Assembly (NCBI GenBank): GCA_004525465.1
Contig: SPCN01000116.1
Span: 1-7,034 of the forward strand
Direction of reading: 5' to 3'
Source: Chrysiogenales bacterium
Lineage (GTDB): Bacteria; Acidobacteriota; Aminicenantia; UBA2199
Length of the DNA stretch: 7,034 bases
The notes beneath the pieces were generated by a model. The model was not told where the DNA came from, did no database searches, and saw only the letters and a list, made by a program, of their open reading frames with translations. Numbering within the stretch: the first letter of the stretch is position 1; each line of letters begins with the position of its first letter. The translations under genes were made by a program, and so were the position numbers. Of the stretch, positions 1 to 4,923 are shown in pieces.

Positions 1-1442
1 CGGATGCGGCCGGTGATGATGCAGTAGAGGATGACGGCGCCGGCGGCCAGCATGACGGCGTAGAATGCGATCTCGACGGCGGGCATGCGCTGCCGGCGTT
101 CGCGGTGGACGCGGATGCGGAAGCAGAGGCCGCTGGCATACACCACAACGGCCGCGGCGGTGTACTTGGCCATGGAGGCGAACATCCAGGCAAACAGGGC
201 GATGCTCAATGCCGCGTAGACCAGGGGCGCGGCGCGCCCGTCCCGCCGGGCCTGGCGCGCGCCCAGAAGGGCCGACAGCACGTAGGGGACCAGGCAGCAG
301 ATCACGGAGATGCTGATGGCGCCGAAGTACAGGTTCTGCAGCAGCGGGGCGTTGTTGCTGGCGCCGATGTCGCTGCTGCGCGTGAAAAGAAAAAGCAGGG
401 CCAGGAGCAGCTGGCTGAAGGCCGCGCTAACGGCCAGCGAGAACACCGGCGTGGCCCTGGCGTTGGTCCGGGCAAAGGCCCGGGGGAAGGCGTTGTCCCT
501 GACCGCGGCGCTGTAGGGAACTTCCGCCGTCAGCAGCAGCCAGGCCAGCAGCGCGCCGAGGACCGAGAAAAGGAACCCGATGTTCAGGAAATGGCGCCCG
601 AAGCCGCCCAGGACGCTCCCCAGGACCGCGCCGAGCGGGCTCGGGGCATTGATGATCTCGCGCGCCGGCGCCACCCCCAGGGTCAGGGTGGAGACCGCGA
701 CGTAAAGAACGAGCGTGATCAAAAAGCCGATCAGCCCCACCCGTCCCACGTCCCGGGCGCTCCGCGCCTTGCCGGAGATGGTCACGCCGCCCTCGATGCC
801 CATGAAGGCAAAGACCATAACGCCGAGGCTGGCGCCGATCTGCTGCCAGGGACCGGCCGCGGCGCCGGTGCCCTTGATGATCGCGGCGAAGGGTGCGCCC
901 AGGAGCGCCGGCTTGAACAGGAATGCCGAGAGCAGCGCCACGAAGAGCAGCGGCAGCAGCTTGAGCATGGTGATGACCAGGTTGGCCGCGCCGGCCGTGC
1001 GGATGCCGGCCCGGATCAGCGCGGCATAGCCCCAGAGCAGGGCGCTGGCCAGGGCGAAGGCCGCCCACTTGCTGCGGGACAGGAACGGAAAGTAGAGGCC
1101 CAGGATCTTGGCAATGGCGAAGAAAAAAGCCAGGTTGGTGAACAGGGCGCTCCACCAGTAGCCGTAGGCCGAGTTGAAGCCCGTGAATTCGCCTGCGGCC
1201 TCGCGGGCATAACTGTAGATCCCGCCCTCAAGCTCGGGGCGGCGCAAGGCCAGGTACTGAAAGATCCTGGCCAGGGAGAACATGCCGATGCCGGTGATGG
1301 CCCAGGCCACGATGATCCATCCCGGGTTGGCCACGCGGCCGAGGTCGGCCGGGGCGTTGAATATCCCGGCGCCCACGATCGCCCCCACCACCACGGCCAG
1401 AAGCGGCAGGAACCCGAGCACGCGCGTCTCCATCTTCGCCAT
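1..1442 (-). CDS. APC-superfamily basic amino acid/polyamine antiporter, ArcD-like (3' end cut by window edge)
   Basis: This is an inner-membrane transporter of the amino acid-polyamine-organocation superfamily, closest in style to the basic amino acid/polyamine antiporters (arginine:ornithine ArcD, arginine/agmatine AaxC types). I translated 480 codons without a stop; family members are usually about 470-490 residues, so only the last few residues should be missing. Residues 20-29 read GAIVGAGIFN, the unwound TM1 glycine motif that binds the substrate backbone. Other family-like stretches are ANPG at 38-41, the FQYLALRRPELEGGIYSYAR region at 61-80, GFNSAYGYWWSA at 88-99 and MGIEGGV at 214-220. 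About twelve hydrophobic segments are visible. The start at 1442 is preceded by GGAAGG four bases upstream; a second Met at codon 4 (1433) is badly spaced from it. A promoter candidate and a hairpin lie upstream. Family is confident; the substrate (arginine, ornithine, lysine or agmatine) is inference, and no arginine deiminase genes are visible here. Confidence 0.85.
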   Translation of the reverse strand, partial: MAKMETRVLGFLPLLAVVVGAIVGAGIFNAPADLGRVANPGWIIVAWAITGIGMFSLARIFQYLALRRPELEGGIYSYAREAAGEFTGFNSAYGYWWSALFTNLAFFFAIAKILGLYFPFLSRSKWAAFALASALLWGYAALIRAGIRTAGAANLVITMLKLLPLLFVALLSAFLFKPALLGAPFAAIIKGTGAAAGPWQQIGASLGVMVFAFMGIEGGVTISGKARSARDVGRVGLIGFLITLVLYVAVSTLTLGVAPAREIINAPSPLGAVLGSVLGGFGRHFLNIGFLFSVLGALLAWLLLTAEVPYSAAVRDNAFPRAFARTNARATPVFSLAVSAAFSQLLLALLFLFTRSSDIGASNNAPLLQNLYFGAISISVICCLVPYVLSALLGARQARRDGRAAPLVYAALSIALFAWMFASMAKYTAAAVVVYASGLCFRIRVHRERRQRMPAVEIAFYAVMLAAGAVILYCIITGRI

Positions 1443-1454
1443 TTCACCTTCCGC

Positions 1455-1480
1455 TCCCGGCCTCTTGCCAGCGGCCGGGA
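1455..1480 (-). promoter_or_regulatory. GC-rich hairpin just upstream of the antiporter ribosome binding site
   Basis: An 8-bp perfect stem (TCCCGGCC paired with GGCCGGGA, 10-base loop) ends two bases before the GGAAGG ribosome binding site at 1452-1447. It lies within the predicted leader of about 100 bases. It could affect ribosome access or simply be chance in GC-rich DNA. The pairing is seen; a regulatory role is inference. Confidence 0.4.
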
Positions 1481-1548
1481 AAGTTCCATTCTATCCGCCG
1501 GCATCGCCGCATGCAACCAGGCAGTCAGGAGACAAGGTCAGGACTTGA

Positions 1549-1577
1549 ATTATCGGGTCGATTGCCGTTGTTCTCAA
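1549..1577 (-). promoter_or_regulatory. Sigma70-type promoter candidate for the antiporter
   Basis: Read on the minus strand there is TTGAGA at 1577-1572 (5 of 6 matches to TTGACA), a 17-base spacer and GATAAT at 1554-1549 (5 of 6 matches to TATAAT). Transcription would begin near 1542, giving a leader of about 100 bases. A perfect 10-bp palindrome GCCGGCCGGC (1585-1594) and a TCAAT-5-ATTGA inverted repeat (1600-1614) lie just upstream of the -35 box. A TCCTGAC direct repeat, 13 bases apart, spans the predicted start site (1524-1543). Any of these could be an operator, but none matches a regulator site I recognise. Confidence 0.55.
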
Positions 1578-1666
1578 CTCTCTTGCCGGCCGGCTCGCCT
1601 CAATCGCCAATTGACTGGGCCAAAACCAATATTTCAAGAACCGTCCACATTGCCATCCCCATTGCC

Positions 1667-1698
1667 AAAAAAACAAAAAACCGGGGCTGTTTCCCCAA
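1667..1698 (-). terminator. Probable Rho-independent terminator after the nitroreductase gene
   Basis: On the minus strand a short hairpin (GGGG, loop AAACAG, CCCC, extended by two G-U pairs) is followed by six T, one G and seven T at 1680-1667. It lies about 100 bases past the nitroreductase stop and upstream of the antiporter promoter, so it fits as the end of the flavodoxin-nitroreductase transcript. The stem is short for a strong terminator but the T tract is long. Confidence 0.6.
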
Positions 1699-1709
1699 GC
1701 GTCATATTT

Positions 1710-1762
1710 CGGGATCAGCCATGGCATCCCGGACTTTATTCACTATTCAGATAAAGTCACGG
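1710..1762 (-). other. Two adjacent, partly competing hairpins in the nitroreductase 3' region
   Basis: Hairpin A (1729-1762) pairs GACTTTAT with ATAAAGTC (8 bp, 11-base loop) and extends through CCG/CGG past one bulged base. Hairpin B (1710-1731) pairs CGGGAT with ATCCCG (6 bp) and carries the palindrome GCCATGGC in its loop region. A and B share 1729-1731, so they cannot both form in full. They lie between the nitroreductase stop and the terminator and may protect the transcript's 3' end; this role is inference. Confidence 0.4.
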
Positions 1763-1796
1763 AGTCAGGCACCATCCCCGGCTCTTTTTCGATATC

Positions 1797-2342
1797 TCAA
1801 TAACGGTTGAAGCGGCTGATAAGCCCGGGACTCTTGCGGCTTTTCTCCCGCAGCCGGTCGTCCGGCGCGGCGTAGCCCAGGGTGACCAGCAGGCCTATCC
1901 TGGTGCCACGGGGAATGCCCAGCAGTTGCTTGATCTTCTTTTCGTCGAACCACCCCAGCATGCAGGTCCCCAGGCCCAGCTCCGCGGCCTGCAGGCAGAA
2001 ATGGGCCGCGGCGATGCCGATGTCGATCAGGGAGAACTGGCGTTTTTTGAGCAGCGCCCCGACCTGGGTGACCAGGCCGGCTTTCTCGACGCAGAATACG
2101 ACGATCACCGGGGCTCCGAGGCTGAACTGGTTGAAGGCGAGCGTTTTGCTGAACGTGGCCCGCGCCACCCGGCCGCGGAGCTTTGCATCGTTCACCACCA
2201 CCAGCTTCCAGGGCTGGGAGTTGCTGGCCGAAGGCGACAGGCGCACCGCCTCGATCAGCGTTTCCAGCTTCTCCACCTCCACCGGCCTCTCCTGGTAACG
2301 GCGCACACTCTGCCTGGTATTTAACAGCTCGGAAAATATCAT
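1797..2342 (-). CDS. Nitroreductase-family FMN protein
   Basis: A 181-residue member of the nitroreductase superfamily: FMN-binding, usually dimeric, NAD(P)H-dependent reductases of nitro, quinone, enone or similar substrates. Near the N-terminus RQSVRRY (10-16) is the typical Arg/Ser/Arg FMN-phosphate motif. SPSASNSQPWKLVVV (36-50) is the characteristic Ser/Asn-x-Gln-Pro-Trp segment. D107-I-G, A118-A119-x-x-L-G-L-G-T-C (to 127) and LLVTLGYA (151-158) match the conserved C-terminal half. There is no signal peptide, so it should be cytoplasmic. The start at 2342 is supported by GGAG eight bases upstream; the frame stays open to 2594, but that part overlaps the flavodoxin gene and its translation does not resemble a protein domain. 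It lies 53 bases after the flavodoxin in the same direction, so they are probably co-transcribed. The lengths and motifs fit the small nitroreductases; the exact substrate cannot be told. Confidence 0.9.
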   Translation of the reverse strand: MIFSELLNTRQSVRRYQERPVEVEKLETLIEAVRLSPSASNSQPWKLVVVNDAKLRGRVARATFSKTLAFNQFSLGAPVIVVFCVEKAGLVTQVGALLKKRQFSLIDIGIAAAHFCLQAAELGLGTCMLGWFDEKKIKQLLGIPRGTRIGLLVTLGYAAPDDRLREKSRKSPGLISRFNRY

Positions 2343-2356
2343 GGTTATTTCTCCGT

Positions 2357-2377
2357 TTCCCCCGGGCCCCGGCCCCG
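2357..2377 (-). other. G-run tract upstream of the nitroreductase ribosome binding site
   Basis: The minus strand of the 53-base gap between the flavodoxin and nitroreductase genes contains runs of four, four and five G separated by CC and CCC, just before the GGAG ribosome binding site. The same bases can form a GGGC/GCCC hairpin. A perfect palindrome AATCCGGATT (2388-2397) overlaps the flavodoxin stop codon. Either structure could modulate coupling between the two genes; no function is established. Confidence 0.35.
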
Positions 2378-2395
2378 ATGGGTAGAGAATCCGGA

Positions 2396-2977
2396 TTATT
2401 TCATCTCGCCGAGCCTGGCCAGGATCTCCTTCCCGAACTCGAGGCACTTGGCCTTGTCGGTTTGATCGTAGTCTTCGAACGGATAGCCGGCGCCCTTGTA
2501 GTATGCTTCGAGACCCTTGTAGTCCTCGGCTGACAGCAGTTCTTTCTTCATCCAGCCGTTGAACACCCTCGCCAGCAGGGGCTTGGCCTGGCACTTTTCG
2601 GCGAACATCTCCAGGTATGGCCCGGCCTGGTCGGGCGGCGCGCCGCAGACGACAAAAAGCGCGATGAGCTTGTCCTGCACCTCGGCTCCCTGCTTCTCCA
2701 GGAAGGCGGCCATGTCCACGTGGAGTTTGTCGTTGTAAATGCCAGAGCCGAGGATGATTTTTTCATAGCCGCCCAGGTCTCCCGCCTCCCCGGCCGACAC
2801 GACAGTCGCCTTCCCCGCCATGCCCTCGGCGATCCACTCGGCGGTTTTGGCGGTACTGCCGTAGCGCGAAGCATAGACTATCACCACTCCCTTCTGCCCC
2901 TGGGCAGGCGCCGCTGCCGCAAAAACGGCAAGCCCGCAGCCTAACACAACCAACAAAGCGATTGAAATGATCTTCAT
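2396..2977 (-). CDS. Exported flavodoxin-domain protein (Flavodoxin_5/HemG-like fold)
   Basis: A 193-residue protein: a Sec-type signal peptide followed by a flavodoxin-like FMN domain. Residues 1-25 have a Lys at position 2, a long hydrophobic stretch and Ala-Pro-Ala at 23-25, a plausible signal peptidase I site; VLGC at 11-14 is a poor lipobox but a lipoprotein cannot be excluded. The domain begins VVIVYASRYGSTAKTA (31-46), the beta1/FMN-phosphate loop of the protoporphyrinogen oxidase-type flavodoxins. KIILGSGIYNDKLHVDMAAFL (73-93) and KLIALFVVCGAPP (103-115) follow as the second flavin loop and central strand. The ATG at 2977 has GGAGG six bases upstream. A GTG at 3034 would add 19 residues ahead of the signal peptide and lies almost at the predicted transcription start, so I rejected it. 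No downstream start would give a cytoplasmic form. An electron-transfer or thiol/quinone-linked redox role in the periplasm is inference. Confidence 0.85.
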   Translation of the reverse strand: MKIISIALLVVLGCGLAVFAAAAPAQGQKGVVIVYASRYGSTAKTAEWIAEGMAGKATVVSAGEAGDLGGYEKIILGSGIYNDKLHVDMAAFLEKQGAEVQDKLIALFVVCGAPPDQAGPYLEMFAEKCQAKPLLARVFNGWMKKELLSAEDYKGLEAYYKGAGYPFEDYDQTDKAKCLEFGKEILARLGEMK

Positions 2978-3001
2978 GCGATCCCTCCAGATAGGTAATG
3001 A

Positions 3002-3026
3002 GTTTCCCATGCGCTCAGGGGAAAAC
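3002..3026 (-). other. Hairpin in the predicted flavodoxin leader
   Basis: TTTCCC (3003-3008) pairs with GGGAAA (3019-3024), with a further outer G-C pair at 3002/3026 past one bulged base. It sits between the predicted transcription start near 3038 and the GGAGG at 2988-2984. It is a leader hairpin of unknown meaning. Confidence 0.3.
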
Positions 3027-3044
3027 ACCTTCACCTACGCCTGC

Positions 3045-3073
3045 ATTCTGAGATGAAACGGTCAAAATGTCAA
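3045..3073 (-). promoter_or_regulatory. Sigma70-type promoter candidate for the flavodoxin-nitroreductase unit
   Basis: A perfect TTGACA at 3073-3068 is followed after exactly 17 bases by CAGAAT at 3050-3045 (4 of 6 matches to TATAAT). Transcription would begin near 3038, leaving a leader of about 60 bases before the ATG at 2977. The site starts 24 bases after the kinase stop codon, so the redox pair may be expressed independently of the kinase. I see no intrinsic terminator between them, so read-through is possible. Confidence 0.5.
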
Positions 3074-3096
3074 TGGCTCCCTGCGGATGGCAAACC

Positions 3097-4815
3097 TCAT
3101 GTTTCCAGTATCTCCCTGACCCGCTGGGACAGTTTTTCAATGTGAAAGGGCTTCTGCAGGAAGCCGTTGCAGCCGCGATCCATGATATGCTGCGCCTCGC
3201 CGTTGAGGCTGTAGCCGCTGGAAAGAAGGACCCTGACCTCGGGATTGATCTCGCGCAGGAGATCGAATGTCCTGGAACCCGATATTCCCGGCATGACCAT
3301 ATCCAGGATGACCAGATCGATCATGTTTCGTTTTTCCATATAAATCGCGACCGCCTCGCTGCCGCTGCCGGTCGCATGGACGGTGTAGCCCAGGGCCTCC
3401 AGCAGCTCGTGGTTCAGGTCCAGCACCGTCTTTTCATCCTCCACCAGCAGGATCGTCTCCGTGCCCCTGGTGATCGTCAGCGGCATTTGCTTTTCTTTCA
3501 CCACGGCCTTGTCCGAGGCGGGCAAATAGATGGTAAAGGTCGTTCCCCGGCCGGGTTCGCTGTACACATTGATCATCCCCCGGTGCCCCTTGATGATGCC
3601 ATAGACCGAAGCCAGCCCCAAGCCGATCCCCCTGCCCATTTCCTTGGTCGTAAAAAAGGGCTCAAAGACGCGCAGCCTGGTCTGCTCATCCATGCCGCAG
3701 CCGGTGTCGCTAATAGTTGTTTTCACATACTTCCCGGGATTCACGGAGAAGGGCAGCGTCCTTTCGCCGTGAAGAACAACATTCTCCGTCTCCAGATAGA
3801 TATCCCCGCCCCCGGGCATGGCCTGCCAGGCATTCACATACAGGTTCACGAACACCTGCTCCATCTGTCCCCGGTCCACGTCCACGCTCCAGAGATCATT
3901 CCCCTGTTTATAGTGGATGGAGATATCCTTCCTGGTCCTGCCGAACATGGAGTGAGTCTTTTCAATGACTTCGTTCATATCCGTGGCTTTTACCTCGTAT
4001 CTTCCCCCGCGGGCAAACCCCAGCAGCTGACTGGTCAAATGCACCCCGCTTTGCACCTGTGCTTCGATCTGCTTGAGCCGCTCATGAGTGGGATTGGCCG
4101 GATCGAGCTTCATGATAGCCATGGAAACGTGGCCTTGAATCCCGGCCAGCAGGTTGTTGAAGTCGTGGGCGATACCGCCGGCCAATGTGCCGATGGCCTC
4201 CATCTTCTCAGCCCATTGCAGGCGCTTCTGCAGCACGCGATTTGCCTCCTCGGTCTGCATGCGCTCGCTGATGTCCAGGATGATGCCGAAATATTGCATT
4301 CCCCGCGGTGTGTTTTTCTTTATGGTTCGATCATAGAACCATTTGTAATTTCCATCCTGGCACAACCAGCGGTACTCCAGCACGATCTCATCACCGGCTG
4401 CCGGATCCCGATAGGCGGCCAACACCCTTTCGCGATCGGCCGCATGCAGGCGCTTTCTCCAGAAATCCTTCTCCGCCATGTATTGGGCCACGGTGTAACC
4501 GGTTACTTTTTCAACATCGCCGCTTATCCAGGACGCATCGATCTCCTGGTCAAGCGGAGACGTGAAGATGGCAATGGGCAGCGTCGCCAGGATGAGTTGC
4601 AGCCGCTCTTCACTCTCCCGCAGCGCCGCATAGGTCCGGGACTCCGCCTGCTTGCGCGAGGTCTCTGACTTTTCCAGCCGCTTGATCCTGCGCTTGAGAT
4701 GCGCTATCTCGGCCGTCAGCTCGGCTTTGCTTCGGGGTGTACGTTTCTTCGGCTCATGCTCCGGCAATGGATCCTCCAACGAAAACAGACAATGTGTAGG
4801 CTTGCATAATATCAT
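3097..4815 (-). CDS. PAS-domain hybrid sensor histidine kinase with C-terminal receiver
   Basis: A 572-residue two-component hybrid kinase. A charged coiled coil (about 28-70) leads into a PAS domain (about 70-188, ending in the typical DISERMQTEE linker). The dimerisation/phosphoacceptor domain has GTLAGGIAHDFNNLL with His217. The ATP-binding domain shows the N box (NLYVNAW, Asn328), G1 box (SDTGCGM, Asp370), F box (FEPFFTTKE, 384-392) and G2 box (GIGLGLASVYG, 396-406). A receiver domain follows, with acidic residues VEDE (458-461), phosphoacceptor Asp505 in LVILDMVMPG, LSSGYS (531-536) and Lys555 in LQKPF. All catalytic residues are present, so it should autophosphorylate and relay to its own receiver. 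There is no membrane segment, so it probably senses a cytoplasmic signal through PAS; the ligand is unknown. ATG at 4815 has AGGA five bases upstream, but TTG at 4767 has a perfect GGAGG at the same spacing and may be the true start. No DNA-binding response regulator is adjacent. Confidence 0.93.
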   Translation of the reverse strand: MILCKPTHCLFSLEDPLPEHEPKKRTPRSKAELTAEIAHLKRRIKRLEKSETSRKQAESRTYAALRESEERLQLILATLPIAIFTSPLDQEIDASWISGDVEKVTGYTVAQYMAEKDFWRKRLHAADRERVLAAYRDPAAGDEIVLEYRWLCQDGNYKWFYDRTIKKNTPRGMQYFGIILDISERMQTEEANRVLQKRLQWAEKMEAIGTLAGGIAHDFNNLLAGIQGHVSMAIMKLDPANPTHERLKQIEAQVQSGVHLTSQLLGFARGGRYEVKATDMNEVIEKTHSMFGRTRKDISIHYKQGNDLWSVDVDRGQMEQVFVNLYVNAWQAMPGGGDIYLETENVVLHGERTLPFSVNPGKYVKTTISDTGCGMDEQTRLRVFEPFFTTKEMGRGIGLGLASVYGIIKGHRGMINVYSEPGRGTTFTIYLPASDKAVVKEKQMPLTITRGTETILLVEDEKTVLDLNHELLEALGYTVHATGSGSEAVAIYMEKRNMIDLVILDMVMPGISGSRTFDLLREINPEVRVLLSSGYSLNGEAQHIMDRGCNGFLQKPFHIEKLSQRVREILET

Positions 4816-4829
4816 TTTGTTCCTGGAGC

Positions 4830-4845
4830 GGCAATATGGGTTGCC
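4830..4845. repeat. Inverted repeat just upstream of the kinase ribosome binding site
   Basis: GGCAA pairs with TTGCC around a six-base loop. On the minus strand it resembles a sigma54 site (TGGCA followed by TTGC), but the GG-to-GC spacing is one base too long and the start would coincide with the ATG. I keep it only as an inverted repeat. Confidence 0.3.
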
Positions 4846-4862
4846 AAAAGGCAGCTCGGGGA

Positions 4863-4881
4863 CCGCGGCAGCCCGCCGCAG
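4863..4881. repeat. GC-rich inverted repeat between the Sel1 and kinase genes
   Basis: On the minus strand CTGCGGC can pair with GCCGCGG (seven pairs including one G-U) around a five-base loop. No T run follows in either direction, so it is not a typical intrinsic terminator. Confidence 0.3.
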
Positions 4882-4894
4882 CCCAGGTCACAAA

Positions 4895-4914
4895 GTCAAG
4901 TCTGCCTACTTGAC
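4895..4914. repeat. Perfect 7-bp inverted repeat after the Sel1/DUF1566 stop codon
   Basis: GTCAAGT and ACTTGAC are perfect inverted copies separated by six bases, nine bases past the Sel1/DUF1566 stop. Only three T follow on the minus strand, so as a terminator it would be weak. The symmetry would also suit a dimeric regulator binding upstream of the kinase gene. Both readings are inference. Confidence 0.4.
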
Positions 4915-4923
4915 ACGTACCTT

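Noticed and set aside
427..1516. Minus-strand frames of 242 residues (427-1155) and 166 residues (1016-1516)
   Set aside because: Both are alternate frames inside the antiporter, Arg/Pro/Gly-rich and without membrane segments.
1491..1727. 78-residue minus-strand frame in the intergenic gap
   Set aside because: It crosses the predicted terminator and the antiporter promoter, has no good ribosome binding site and shows no recognisable motif.
105..1754. 549-residue open frame on the plus strand
   Set aside because: It lies antisense to the antiporter, whose minus-strand frame gives a clear 12-segment transporter. The plus-strand product is a low-complexity Gly/Ala/Arg/Gln-rich chain typical of a GC-rich shadow frame.
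2343..2594. 84-codon N-terminal extension of the nitroreductase
   Set aside because: The extension overlaps the flavodoxin gene in another frame and reads as Arg/Gly-rich shadow sequence; the ATG at 2342 has a good ribosome binding site and begins right at the family's usual N-terminus.
2978..3034. Flavodoxin start at GTG 3034
   Set aside because: No good ribosome binding site; it would place 19 polar residues before the signal peptide and lies only about four bases from the predicted transcription start.
3067..4668. 533-residue open frame on the plus strand
   Set aside because: It mirrors the histidine kinase on the opposite strand and shows no recognisable domain; the kinase frame has every expected motif.
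4828..4843. Possible sigma54 promoter before the kinase (TGGCA...TTGC)
   Set aside because: The GG and GC elements are 11 rather than 10 bases apart, and the start site would fall on the start codon.
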